A stretch of 64,000 nt of DNA from Clostridia bacterium (GCA_017469265.1 JAFUGS010000068.1:1-64000); one strand, 5' to 3'. Counted from the first letter of the stretch, positions 16,895 through 25,466 are shown. Translations and numbers: made by a program. The notes: generated by a model from the letters alone, not told the origin.

Positions 16895-18775
16895 ATGACT
16901 TTGCCGCAATTGTCTCCCCTGGTTCGCTCCGGTGACACCGTCTCTCTGGACCGTCTGACCGCCGGCGGTGCGCTGGAGGGCACCGCCGTGGAGGCCAAGG
17001 CCGCCCTGACCCGTCAGGCCGCGCAGGCCGGTCAGGCGGGAATGCTTCGTCTGCTGTTTGAAAAATACCATCTGTATGACCCGGACCCGGACGCCCAGGG
17101 GCGTACGCCGCTGCACTATGCCGCCATGTCCGGAGATCCGGAAACCATTCTTTTCGCCCTGGACGTGCTTGGCTATGACCCGCTGACCGGCGACGCGCTG
17201 GGACAGACCGCGCTGGATTACGCGTCCCGGGCCTCCGATCCGGAAGGATATGCCGTCCTGTCGGAAAGGCTTGGCTTCTCCCTTTCGGAAAGCTATCGGA
17301 ATCCCATTCTTCGCGGCTTTCACCCCGATCCCTCCGTCGTCCGGGTGGGGGAGGATTATTATCTGGTCAATTCCTCCTTTACCTTCTTCCCCGGCCTGCC
17401 GGTCTTTCATTCCAGGGACCTGGTACACTGGCATCTGATCAGCCACGCGGTCGAAAACCTGGATGCCTCCGGGCTGAAAGGGCTTCCCGGCGGATTTGGC
17501 TACTGGGCGCCGGATATTTCCTTTTACCGGGGAAAATTCTGGGTGGCTGCCACGCTGCGCAGAAACACTCCGCCCTTCCGGCTGCAGATGATCACCTCCG
17601 CAACGGATCCCCACGGTCCCTGGTCCGCTCCGAAGTTTCTGCCGCTGGACGGCATCGACCCTTCCCTCTTCGCGGACGAGGACGGCCGGCGGTATATCCT
17701 GCTGAATCCCGGCGCCATCATGGCGGAGCTGGACGAAGACGGCAACCTGATTTCCGCCCCGGAGATGATTTTCTTCGGTTCCGCCCGGATCAAGCCGGAA
17801 GGCCCCCACCTGCTGAAAAAGGACGGATGGTATTATCTTTTCCTGGCCGAGGGCGGGACCGGGCCGGATCATATGGAAACGGTGCAGCGCAGCCGGAACC
17901 TGAAGGGTCCGTATGAGCCCTGTCCCTTCAATCCGATTCTGGGAAAACGGAACCCCTTCTCCCCCGTTCAGCGCAGCGGCCACGGCAAGCCGGTCTCCAC
18001 GCCGGACGGGCGGTGGTTCATGGTCTATCTCTGCGGCCGCTCCGTGGAGGGGAAAACCGTCATGGGCCGGGAAACCGCCCTGGATCCCGTCCTTTGGGCC
18101 GCGGACGGCTGGCCCATGGTCAATTATCTGCGGGGGCCCAGCTGCCTGCAGGCGCTCCCCCTTCCGGAAGCGGATACCCCGCTTCCGCCCGACGCGCCGG
18201 ACTGGATTTCTCCCCGCGGCGATCCCGCCCGGTTTGCGGACATCTCCGTCTCCCGGATCAGGCTGCGCGCCGGGGCTGACCCGGCCGGCCTGGAGCCCTG
18301 CAGTCTGCTCCTGCTTCGGCAGGCCGAGGCCTCCTTCTCCCAGTCCGTATGCCTGAATCTGTCGGACGCCGGTTCCTCCACGCTGGCCGGCCTGACAGGC
18401 TATTATGACGAACGCAGCTTCTTTCTCTTTGGCCTTCGGAAGAGGCCGGAGGGCTGCGATCTGATTCTGCTGGAGCAGAAGGGCGCCGACCGTGAGATCC
18501 GTGTTCTGGACACCCTTCCCGGTTCTTCCGCCCGGCTTCGGGTGGAAGCGGACGGTCTCCGCCGCCGGTTCTATGCGGATCCGACCGATGAGGCGATTTC
18601 CTCCGCCCCTCCCCTTCTGTCCCTGCGGACGGAGTACCTCAGCGATGAAGGCGCCTTTGGGCAGAAGCGTTTCACCGGCGCAACCCTGGGCCTTGCCGCC
18701 ATCGGCGCCGGCACGGCCCGCTTCGATGACCACCGGGTGCGTTTTCTGCCCCCGCGGGAGCGCGTTGAAAGCTGA
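16895..18775 (+). CDS. Ankyrin-repeat / GH43 beta-xylosidase-arabinofuranosidase fusion
   Basis: A 626-residue protein in three parts. Residues ~40-130 hold ankyrin repeats (GRTPLHYAAMSGDPETILFAL, then GQTALDYASRASDPEGYAVL). Residues ~135-440 form a GH43 five-blade propeller with catalytic base Asp145 (HPDPSV), pKa-tuning Asp255 (IDPSLFADEDG) and acid Glu302 (KPEGPH). The rest is a beta-sandwich of the GH43_C2 type. GH43 enzymes of this kind clip xylose or arabinose from side chains. There is no signal peptide, so the enzyme is cytoplasmic. The ankyrin front is unusual for GH43 and may bind a partner protein; it is in frame with a good ribosome site (AAAGGAGG) ahead of the ATG at 16895. A second GH43 follows after 26 bases. 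Confidence 0.88.
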   Translation: MTLPQLSPLVRSGDTVSLDRLTAGGALEGTAVEAKAALTRQAAQAGQAGMLRLLFEKYHLYDPDPDAQGRTPLHYAAMSGDPETILFALDVLGYDPLTGDALGQTALDYASRASDPEGYAVLSERLGFSLSESYRNPILRGFHPDPSVVRVGEDYYLVNSSFTFFPGLPVFHSRDLVHWHLISHAVENLDASGLKGLPGGFGYWAPDISFYRGKFWVAATLRRNTPPFRLQMITSATDPHGPWSAPKFLPLDGIDPSLFADEDGRRYILLNPGAIMAELDEDGNLISAPEMIFFGSARIKPEGPHLLKKDGWYYLFLAEGGTGPDHMETVQRSRNLKGPYEPCPFNPILGKRNPFSPVQRSGHGKPVSTPDGRWFMVYLCGRSVEGKTVMGRETALDPVLWAADGWPMVNYLRGPSCLQALPLPEADTPLPPDAPDWISPRGDPARFADISVSRIRLRAGADPAGLEPCSLLLLRQAEASFSQSVCLNLSDAGSSTLAGLTGYYDERSFFLFGLRKRPEGCDLILLEQKGADREIRVLDTLPGSSARLRVEADGLRRRFYADPTDEAISSAPPLLSLRTEYLSDEGAFGQKRFTGATLGLAAIGAGTARFDDHRVRFLPPRERVES

Positions 18776-18801
18776 CCCGTCCGATCCAGAAAGGAGTTTT
18801 C

Positions 18802-20268
18802 ATGAAATACGTCAATCCGATTCTTCGCGGGGATTATTCGGACCCGGATATCATCCGGGTCGGGGAGGATTTTTACATGATCTCTTCCTCCTTCACCTAT
18901 GTTCCCGGCATTCCGGTGCTGCATTCCCGGGACCTGGTGCACTGGGAGCTGATCGGCTACGCGACCCGGCGCCTCCCCTTCTCCCGTTACGACCGCCCCG
19001 CCCATCGGTGCGGAACCTGGGCCCCCAGCCTGCGCTATCATCAGGGGAAATTCTATGTCTACGTCTGCCTGCCGGATGAAGGGCTCCTTGCCTTCACCGC
19101 CGAGGATCCCGCCGGGGAATGGGAATGCCACTGGGTGATGAACGTTTCCGGCTGGATCGATCCCTGTCCCCTCTTTGAGGCGGACGGCACCGCCTGGCTG
19201 GTGCACGGGTTCGCCGCCAGCCGCTGCGGCATCAATAATATCCTCTATGCCCATCAGCTGTCACCGGACGGCCTGCGGGTGCTGGATAAAGGGGTGCTGG
19301 TTTACAGCGGCGCTGATCACGGAGATATTACGGTGGAGGGTCCCAAATGGTATCGGCGGGACGGCTTCTACTGGATACTCTGCCCGGCCGGCGGCGTGAA
19401 GCCCGGATATCAGCTGGCGCTCCGGTCCGAGAACCGCTTCGGCCCTTATGAGCGCAAAATCGTCCTTGCCCAGGGCAGCACCCCCGTCAACGGACCGCAT
19501 CAGGGGGGATGGGTGGATGACGGGCATGGCCGGGACTGGTTTGTCCACTTTCAGGATGCAGGCGTCTATGGACGCATCGTGCACCTGCAGCCGGTGGACT
19601 GGTCTTCCGGCTGGCCCGTCATGGGCAATCGGGGAGAACCCGTCCCGGAAGGAGATACCGGTCTGCCGGCGTTTACGGCTTCCCTGCCCACCTCTGACAG
19701 TTTTCAGGACGGCCCGGGGCTTCAATGGCAGTGGCAGGCCAATCCGAACCCCGCCTGGTTCACCCCGCTTCACCCCGGCCTGCGTCTGCACGCGGCGCCC
19801 TCCCGCAGCCTCTATGAGTCCGGTCAGTTCCTGTCCCAACTGATGCAGGGTTTTGATTTTGACATGGACGTATCCCTCCGCCCCCACTTTCAGACCGGGG
19901 ATCTGGCCGGTCTTGGCATGATGGGATATCCCTGCCATGCCTTTTATCTGGAGAAGAACACGCTCCGCCTCTGCAGGGAGGACATCCAGGAATTTGGCCG
20001 GGGCATCCCTGAGGAAGTGACGGAAACCCTTCTGGCGGATTCTTCCTGTCCGGAGGCACCGCTCCTGATGCGGCTCCGGGTCCGGCAGGGCGAAATGACC
20101 TTTTTCTGGGCCGGTCCGGAGGAAAAGGGCTGGCATCAGGTCGGCCCGGCCTGCCCGCTGTCTCCGGGCGGCTGGACCGCCGCCCGACCCGGTGTATTCT
20201 GCCAGAACCGTACAGGGCGCCAGGGCGGCTGGGTTGATCTTGACTGGGTGCGTTTTACATTCTTTTAA
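18802..20268 (+). CDS. GH43 family glycoside hydrolase
   Basis: A 488-residue enzyme with an N-terminal five-blade propeller and a C-terminal beta-sandwich. The family base lies in YSDPDI (Asp14), the middle Asp in GWIDPCPLFEADG and the acid Glu in VEGPKWYRRDG; FVHFQDAGVYGRIVHLQP near residue 255 is typical of the GH43_12-like group. It likely removes arabinose or xylose from hemicellulose or pectin side chains in the cytoplasm, as no export signal is seen. AGAAAGGAG precedes the ATG. The 26-base gap to the ankyrin-GH43 gene shows one operon; the sequences are related but lack the ankyrin part here. Confidence 0.9.
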   Translation: MKYVNPILRGDYSDPDIIRVGEDFYMISSSFTYVPGIPVLHSRDLVHWELIGYATRRLPFSRYDRPAHRCGTWAPSLRYHQGKFYVYVCLPDEGLLAFTAEDPAGEWECHWVMNVSGWIDPCPLFEADGTAWLVHGFAASRCGINNILYAHQLSPDGLRVLDKGVLVYSGADHGDITVEGPKWYRRDGFYWILCPAGGVKPGYQLALRSENRFGPYERKIVLAQGSTPVNGPHQGGWVDDGHGRDWFVHFQDAGVYGRIVHLQPVDWSSGWPVMGNRGEPVPEGDTGLPAFTASLPTSDSFQDGPGLQWQWQANPNPAWFTPLHPGLRLHAAPSRSLYESGQFLSQLMQGFDFDMDVSLRPHFQTGDLAGLGMMGYPCHAFYLEKNTLRLCREDIQEFGRGIPEEVTETLLADSSCPEAPLLMRLRVRQGEMTFFWAGPEEKGWHQVGPACPLSPGGWTAARPGVFCQNRTGRQGGWVDLDWVRFTFF

Positions 20269-20292
20269 TCCCAGCGGCAAAAATATTGCGCA

Positions 20293-20321
20293 TTGAAAAA
20301 ACAATGCTCGTATATTATGAT
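20293..20321 (+). promoter_or_regulatory. Sigma-A promoter for the GH4 gene
   Basis: TTGAAA (20293-20298), 17 bases, TATGAT (20316-20321), 50 bases before the GH4 start. Confidence 0.55.
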
Positions 20322-20370
20322 ACATTCATCGTTGTCCCCCGGAGCGGGGACCGGAAAGGAAGGCATTTTT

Positions 20371-21768
20371 ATGCGGGATCGAATGGAGCAGAAAGCGCTG
20401 GATTTGACGGTGGCCTATATCGGCGGCGGCAGCCGCGGCTGGGCCTGGGGGTTCATGATGGACCTGGCGATGGACGCCCAGATGTGCGGCACGGTTCGTC
20501 TGTATGACATTGACCGTCCCGCCGCGGAGCGCAACGAAATCATCGGAAACAAGATCAGCGCCCACCCGGACGCGGTTTCCCGGTGGAAATATGAAGTACG
20601 GGATTCCCTGAAGGACGCCCTCACCGGCGCGGATTTCGTCGTGATCTCCATTCTCCCCGCCACCTTCGCGGAGATGCGTTCCGACGTGCACCTGCCGGAG
20701 CGGCTGGGCGTCTGGCAGCCCGTCGGTGACACCGTAGGCGCCGGCGGTTTCATGCGCGCCATGCGCACGATTCCCATGTACGTGGAAATCGGCGAAGCCA
20801 TCCGCCAGTACTGCCCGGACGCCTGGGTCATCAATTACACGAACCCCATGTCCCTCTGCGTCCGCACGCTGTATCACGTCTTTCCGGAAATCAAGGCCTT
20901 CGGCTGCTGCCATGAGGTCTTTGGCACCCAGAAGCTGCTCTGCGCCATGCTGAAGCACAAGCTTGGCATCGAGGGCGTCCAGCGGCAGGATCTGTATACC
21001 ACGGTCACCGGCATCAACCATTTCACCTGGCTGACCCGGGCTTCCTATAAGGGCATCGACCTGATGCCGCTGTACGCCGCCTTTGCCGATGAATATTACG
21101 AAACCGGCTTTGACGAAGGCGGGGACGATAACTGGATGAACTCCAGCTTCAACTGCGCCCAGCGGGTCAAGTTTGACCTGTTCCGCCGTTACGGCGCCAT
21201 CGCCGCCGCCGGCGACCGTCACCTGGCGGAGTTCACCGCCCCCTGGTACACGAAGGATCCGGAAACCGTCGCTTCCTGGAAGTTTAACCTGACCACCGTG
21301 GACTGGCGGGAGGAAGACCTTCGCCGCCGCCTGCAGCGGTCGGATGACCTGATTTCCGGCAAGGAGCCCCTGGTGCTGAAGCCTTCGGGCGAGGAAGGGC
21401 ACCTGCTGCTGAAGGCGGTTCTCGGCCTGGGCGACCTGGTCAGCAATGTGAACATTCCGAACCGGGGCCAGATCCCGAATCTTCCCCTTGGCGCGGTGGT
21501 GGAAACCAACGCCTTCTTTGGCCGGGACCGGATCGAACCCGTGTACGCCGGACCCATGCCCGCGTCCATCCTGCCCCTGGTGGCCCGCCATATTTACAAT
21601 CAGGAAAACACCCTGACCACCGCCCTCACCTGTGACCGGAAGCTGGGCTTCACCACCTTCATGAATGACCCGCAGCTCTCCGGTGTCATGCCCACCGACG
21701 GCCAGCGCCTCTTCGACGACATGCTGGAAGCCCAGCGGCCCTGGCTGCCAAAGGAATGGTTCGCCTGA
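20371..21768 (+). CDS. GH4 glycosidase, possibly alpha-galacturonidase
   Basis: The 465-residue enzyme is a family 4 glycosidase, using NAD+ and a divalent metal in a redox-elimination mechanism. The Rossmann motif AYIGGGSRGWAWG is at residues ~15-27, and VINYTNPM, FGCCHEVFG (the metal-site Cys-His) and GINHFTW follow. Within GH4 it resembles the LplD/alpha-galacturonidase and alpha-glucuronidase side rather than the phospho-glucosidases. With pectin genes on both sides, alpha-galacturonidase on galacturonic oligomers is the best guess. The ATG at 20371 follows GGAAAGGAAGG; an in-frame TTG at 20293 lies in the promoter. Family certain, substrate inferred. Confidence 0.85.
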   Translation: MRDRMEQKALDLTVAYIGGGSRGWAWGFMMDLAMDAQMCGTVRLYDIDRPAAERNEIIGNKISAHPDAVSRWKYEVRDSLKDALTGADFVVISILPATFAEMRSDVHLPERLGVWQPVGDTVGAGGFMRAMRTIPMYVEIGEAIRQYCPDAWVINYTNPMSLCVRTLYHVFPEIKAFGCCHEVFGTQKLLCAMLKHKLGIEGVQRQDLYTTVTGINHFTWLTRASYKGIDLMPLYAAFADEYYETGFDEGGDDNWMNSSFNCAQRVKFDLFRRYGAIAAAGDRHLAEFTAPWYTKDPETVASWKFNLTTVDWREEDLRRRLQRSDDLISGKEPLVLKPSGEEGHLLLKAVLGLGDLVSNVNIPNRGQIPNLPLGAVVETNAFFGRDRIEPVYAGPMPASILPLVARHIYNQENTLTTALTCDRKLGFTTFMNDPQLSGVMPTDGQRLFDDMLEAQRPWLPKEWFA

Positions 21769-21864
21769 AGCGAAAGCCGTTATCCGGGATAAAGATGAAA
21801 AAACCTCCGCGGAGCGAAGGAGCCGGAAAAAACCTTCAAAAGCAACAGCCTTTTCCGAAAAATG

Positions 21865-21895
21865 CGCGCTGATTTGTCCAAATCAGCGCGTTTTT
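21865..21895. terminator. Bidirectional terminator between GH4 and SGNH genes
   Basis: CGCGCTGATTTG (21865-21876) pairs with CAAATCAGCGCG (21879-21890), then TTTTT; AAAAA precedes it for the opposite strand. Confidence 0.85.
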
Positions 21896-21907
21896 CCGTT
21901 CCGAGCG

Positions 21908-22576
21908 TCAATTCCTGGCGCAGTGGGCGTCGATCATTTCCGCGATCACCGCGTGCCCCGCTTCATTCGGATGAATGCCGTCATCGCAGATCAGCATGGG
22001 ATAATCCAGACGCTTCAGCATCCAGTCCCGCAGATCCAGCAGGCGGCATTTTTCGCCTGCGGATACCTCCCGGACCGCGTTGGCATACCCTTCCTGCCAG
22101 CGGGAAATACTCTCCGGATCCTCCCGGAGATAATGCAGGATGCTTTCCGCGTTCCGCTCCCGGCTGACCCACCGGTAATAGCGGCCGGACATCAGCGCGA
22201 GAGGGGTCACCAGCACCGGTTCCATCCGGCTCTTTCTGGCCGCGCGGACAAACCGGGTCAGCTCCTTCTGGAACGCGTCGAGCGGCACCCGGCCATCATG
22301 GAAAACTTCCGGCGAGGAAGCCACCGCGTCCCAGTCCAGGTCGCAGTCATTTCCCCCAAACTGGATGACACAGACGGCTCCGGGCTCCGCCGGCGTTTTC
22401 TCAAAGGATGCGATCCCCTGCCGGACCGTGTATCCGTGCACCGCGTAATTCAGGATCGGAAACCCCTTTCGTTTCAACAGCCGGATGCATCCCTGCCGGG
22501 AGATGCGATACTGGCCCTTTTCATCCAGGACAATCCCCTGCGCGGTTGAATCCCCGAAAAGATAGATTTCGTTCAT
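21908..22576 (-). CDS. SGNH/GDSL-type hydrolase (acetylesterase-like)
   Basis: A 222-residue esterase of the SGNH superfamily. The four blocks are visible: FGDST with the nucleophile Ser near residue 8, an Asn/Gly region, GGND, and DGIHPN with the catalytic Asp-x-x-His. Such proteins near pectin genes often deacetylate rhamnogalacturonan or xylan oligomers. No signal peptide is present. The ATG at 22576 has GGGGAA upstream; an in-frame earlier start lies at 22612. It is convergent with GH4 and has a near-consensus promoter of its own. Confidence 0.82.
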   Translation of the reverse strand: MNEIYLFGDSTAQGIVLDEKGQYRISRQGCIRLLKRKGFPILNYAVHGYTVRQGIASFEKTPAEPGAVCVIQFGGNDCDLDWDAVASSPEVFHDGRVPLDAFQKELTRFVRAARKSRMEPVLVTPLALMSGRYYRWVSRERNAESILHYLREDPESISRWQEGYANAVREVSAGEKCRLLDLRDWMLKRLDYPMLICDDGIHPNEAGHAVIAEMIDAHCARN

Positions 22577-22616
22577 GACATGTTCCCCGCTACTGTTTAA
22601 TGTAGTTTTCAATACT

Positions 22617-22645
22617 ATATTAAATCGTTATTCGTATTTTGTCAA
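22617..22645 (-). promoter_or_regulatory. Promoter for the SGNH hydrolase
   Basis: On the minus strand TTGACA (22645-22640), 17 bases, TAATAT (22622-22617). The divergent DUF1836 promoter begins nine bases away. Confidence 0.65.
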
Positions 22646-22653
22646 GATCGTCA

Positions 22654-22682
22654 TTGAACATTTTAATTGTCTATGATATGAT
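22654..22682 (+). promoter_or_regulatory. Promoter for the DUF1836 gene
   Basis: TTGAAC (22654-22659), 17 bases, TATGAT (22677-22682), back to back with the SGNH promoter. Confidence 0.6.
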
Positions 22683-22701
22683 GATTTTAGGAGGGATTGC
22701 C

Positions 22702-23154
22702 ATGACGCATCAGATGATTGTCGAGCACCTGCAGGGATGTATCCTGCCGGAGTGGAATACGCTGCCCGACTTCGGCCTGTACAAGGATCAGATGATTTCC
22801 TTTGTCAATCGGGCGCTTCCGTCGCTTTCCGGAAAGCTGGATCTGACTGCCAGCATGATCAATAACTATGTGAAAGCCGGCCTGATTGACAGGCCGGTCG
22901 GCAAAAAGTACAGCCGCGAATCGCTGGCGCAGCTTTTCATGGTCATTCTGCTGAAGCTGACCACGCCCATGGATACCGTCAAAACCCTGCTGCACCCGAA
23001 GGATGGAACCGAAACCCAGGCGCTGTACACCCTTTTCCGGCGGTATCAGGATCAGGTCGTCTCCGAATTTCAGCAGCAGGAAGGCGCCGCGCCGCTGCTG
23101 TACGCGCTGAAGTCTTCCGCCCTGCAGTATGTGATGCGGCTTTCCGAAGAATAA
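22702..23154 (+). CDS. DUF1836 domain protein, MerR-like DNA-binding fold
   Basis: The 150-residue protein matches the DUF1836 family, found across Clostridia and Bacilli, with a MerR-like winged helix. The recognisable stretch is LTASMINNYVKAGLIDRP followed by KKYSRESLAQLFMVILLK at about residues 50-90. It is probably a small transcription factor, but its targets and ligand are not known. TAGGAGGG lies just upstream of the ATG at 22702. It shares a divergent promoter region with the SGNH gene, so mutual regulation is possible. Confidence 0.8.
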   Translation: MTHQMIVEHLQGCILPEWNTLPDFGLYKDQMISFVNRALPSLSGKLDLTASMINNYVKAGLIDRPVGKKYSRESLAQLFMVILLKLTTPMDTVKTLLHPKDGTETQALYTLFRRYQDQVVSEFQQQEGAAPLLYALKSSALQYVMRLSEE

Positions 23155-23693
23155 ACGGCACCCGTATCTTTTTCATCCATCCCGCTGTATGCCGGCCGGC
23201 CCGGTTTCCTGCACATGCGGCGGCACATAATCTTCCGTTCACTCGCAAAAACGCGCCTCCCGAAAAGGTGGTTCAAATTAGGGATTTCCAGAAAGAACCA
23301 GATTTGAACTGACACTTCGAGCGGGGCAACAGAAGACCGGCCATGTAAGAGCAAAAACGCTCCTGCATGGCTGTTTTCTTTCCTGTGACCGGAATGATAT
23401 AAGCTGATATGGTGCATGAAGACTTAAGGAACACGATATTAAAAAATGAATATCGATGGAACGGTCACAGAATCCTCTATTTTTTCGCTATGTTCTCAAC
23501 GAAAAAGCAAAACTCTGTATTAAGCAGTTGTAGCCGGGAGCATCCAATTCTATCGGATTGATGTTCTCCGCCGTTTGATACCCCAGGCCCCCAATTTGTC
23601 GGAAATTCACACGCGACTGGGCGGCGGTCGGCTGAGAACGTCTACAGAGATGGATGCCCCCTTCCTGCGACTTGCTCTTTTCTAAAGTTTTTC
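23155..23693. other. Gap with no supported gene; terminator-like hairpin and relics
   Basis: Nothing here reads as an intact gene. A stem (GCCATG 23340-23345 with CATGGC 23366-23371, inner GAGC/GCTC) followed by TGTTTTCTTT at 23372-23381 may end the DUF1836 transcript. On the minus strand 23313-23297 folds like a tRNA T-arm (GTCAG, TTCAAAT, CTGGT) but no tRNA body surrounds it. A minus-strand frame of 73 codons at 23488-23709 shows no family marks. The lower GC and lack of coding rhythm fit decayed mobile DNA. Confidence 0.4.
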
Positions 23694-23722
23694 TTGCCAT
23701 CGCAAACATTTTGTGATATTGT
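23694..23722 (+). promoter_or_regulatory. Putative promoter for the ORF6N gene
   Basis: TTGCCA (23694-23699), 17 bases, TATTGT (23717-23722). Confidence 0.5.
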
Positions 23723-23768
23723 TTTTATGGGTTATTATATGGATTTCGATGTCAGGAGGTGCGTGTCC

Positions 23769-24842
23769 GTGAGTGATTCGGAACAGCAGCACACAGAGAT
23801 CGCGATCGTGGACGAGCGTACTCTCCGCGACAAGATCTATATCGTCCGTGGAGTCAAGGTCATGCTGGACTTTGAGCTGGCGGAGATTTATGGATATGAA
23901 ACGAAAGCTTTCAACCAGCAAGTAAGGAGAAATGAGGATAAGTTTCCTCCGGATTTTCGGTTCCAGCTGACGAAGGACGAGTTTCAAATCTTGAGGTCAC
24001 AATTTGTGACCTCAAGTTGGGGCGGCGCTCGATATCTGCCATGGGCATTTTCTGAAGGCGGCATTTACATGCTTATGACAGTCCTTAAGGGAGAACTGGC
24101 AACAAAGCAAAGTATTACATTAATCCGTATCTTTCAGGCTATGAAGGACTACATCGCTGAGACCCAGGGCCTGGTGACCCAGCGGGATCTGCTGCGGCTG
24201 TCCATGCAGACCACGGAGAACACTGAAGCCATCCGCACCATCCATACCATGCTGGAGGAGCAGCAGAAGATGCTCCTGGAGCATGACGACAAGCTGGTGG
24301 ACGCCTTTGAGCGGATCAGTGAGACCGTGAAGCGGTCCGATCTCTCCCCGGTGATGCTGAAGTTCGATCTGCCGGAGGACGTCCGGAAGGAATACCTGAT
24401 CCGGGAAGGCCAGCCGGTCAAGGCCGATGTGACCTATATGGATATCTACAGCAGTGCGACAAAGACCGTGTACATCGTCGACAACTACATCAGTATCAAG
24501 ACGCTACGGCTGCTCCAGAACGTGAAGCCCGGCGTCAGGGTGACGGTGTTCAGCGACAATCTGCGCAGCCAGCTGCATCTGAGCGATCACAGGGATTTCC
24601 AGACTGAGTTCCCGTCGATCCCGGTCGATTTCATCACTACGGGCGGGATCATGCACGACCGGTTCATCGTGTTGGATTACGGCGAGCCGGAGGAACGCAT
24701 GTTCCACTGCGGCGCCTCCTCCAAGGACGCGGCGGTGAAGCTGACCACAGCCATCACGGAGATCATGAGCGGGGATATGAAGGCGCAGATGCACGGGCTG
24801 ATCGACAGGATGAAGCAGAATGCGCCGCTGATCCTGAAATAA
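23769..24842 (+). CDS. ORF6N domain protein with PLD-like C-terminal domain
   Basis: A 357-residue two-part protein. Residues ~15-125 are an ORF6N (KilA-N-like) domain, a DNA-binding module of phage antirepressors, with VMLDFELAEIYGYETKAFNQ and RNEDKFPPDFRFQLT. A helical linker follows. The C-terminal ~170 residues resemble a phospholipase D-like/NTPase-associated domain with YIVDNYIS and HDRFIVLD, but only one His-Asp motif is seen. The start is a GTG at 23769 with AGGAGGT eight bases upstream. Such genes sit on phages and genomic islands and stand alone in many gut Firmicutes. Its codons are less GC-rich in the first third than the neighbours, a sign of transfer. Function unknown. Confidence 0.75.
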   Translation: MSDSEQQHTEIAIVDERTLRDKIYIVRGVKVMLDFELAEIYGYETKAFNQQVRRNEDKFPPDFRFQLTKDEFQILRSQFVTSSWGGARYLPWAFSEGGIYMLMTVLKGELATKQSITLIRIFQAMKDYIAETQGLVTQRDLLRLSMQTTENTEAIRTIHTMLEEQQKMLLEHDDKLVDAFERISETVKRSDLSPVMLKFDLPEDVRKEYLIREGQPVKADVTYMDIYSSATKTVYIVDNYISIKTLRLLQNVKPGVRVTVFSDNLRSQLHLSDHRDFQTEFPSIPVDFITTGGIMHDRFIVLDYGEPEERMFHCGASSKDAAVKLTTAITEIMSGDMKAQMHGLIDRMKQNAPLILK

Positions 24843-24891
24843 CGGTTTTCGGATGGCAATGGCAGAAACACGGGAAATGATAAGAAAGGTC

Positions 24892-24920
24892 TTGACAGCG
24901 TTGACGATCCGGCGCATACT
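24892..24920 (+). promoter_or_regulatory. Orphan sigma-A promoter
   Basis: TTGACA (24892-24897), 17 bases, CATACT (24915-24920). No start codon with a ribosome site follows before the terminator 50 bases downstream. Confidence 0.5.
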
Positions 24921-24969
24921 CAGTCAGTCAGGATAACTTTGCCCCTGGCGGATGTCAAGGGTTTATTTT

Positions 24970-25003
24970 GACGCGGTGAATTGCCGCGTCATTTTGTGTT
25001 TTG
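24970..25003 (+). terminator. Terminator downstream of the orphan promoter
   Basis: GACGCGG (24970-24976) pairs with CCGCGTC (24984-24990), then ATTTTGTGTTTT. It could end the ORF6N message or a short transcript of about 75-80 bases from the orphan promoter. Confidence 0.55.
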
Positions 25004-25008
25004 GTTGA

Positions 25009-25281
25009 AAGGACAGTCGCAATAACAAGGAGGCGATCAACTTCATCGTCCTTGCCGCCCCGGCCTCGACCTTCACCCTCCCCGCCGCCCTGACCGCCAT
25101 CGAAGCTGAAGCCTTCCAGGGCATCGCCGCCGAGGCCGTCCTGATCCCCGCCTCCGTCACCGCCATTGACGGCGATCCCTTCTCCGGCAGCCAGGTGCAG
25201 TACATCTTCGGCACCCCCGGCACCGCCGCGGAGACCTTCGCCAACGCCAACGGGTATACCTTCGTGCCTGCCGGGGAATGA
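25009..25281 (+). pseudogene. C-terminal fragment of a BspA-like leucine-rich-repeat protein
   Basis: An open frame of 90 codons without any start codon, ending in TGA at 25279. The readable part, LPAALTAIEAEAFQGI and LIPASVTAIDGDPFSG, is the LRR_5/BspA repeat of secreted Firmicute surface proteins, and the end FANANGYTFVPAGE is their usual C-terminus. The front of the gene is missing and a stop (TGA at 25006) lies directly upstream. GC-rich codons contrast with the AT-rich surroundings. It is a leftover of a large surface-protein gene, probably cut by recombination. Confidence 0.7.
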
Positions 25282-25437
25282 AATTTCGACTTTAGAATAT
25301 GAAAGACAGAAAGCGACAGCGGGAGAATCGCCGCATCAAAAGCCGTGAAGAAATTGGATATGCCTTGAACTGTAACACTGCAGTCATAGAAAACGACAAA
25401 AGTGTGTCCAATTTGAGCAGTCGTACCAGTATTGTAA

Positions 25438-25466
25438 TTGTGAAATACAAGAACACAATATAAAAT
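25438..25466 (+). promoter_or_regulatory. Putative promoter for the AraC-type gene
   Basis: TTGTGA (25438-25443), 17 bases, TAAAAT (25461-25466). Confidence 0.35.

Noticed and set aside
23488..23709. 73-codon minus-strand frame
   Set aside because: No recognisable domain, poor start context; kept only as part of the relic gap description.
25300..25464. 54-codon frame starting MKDRKRQRENRR in the relic zone
   Set aside because: No ribosome site and it runs into the AraC promoter; nothing supports it as a gene.
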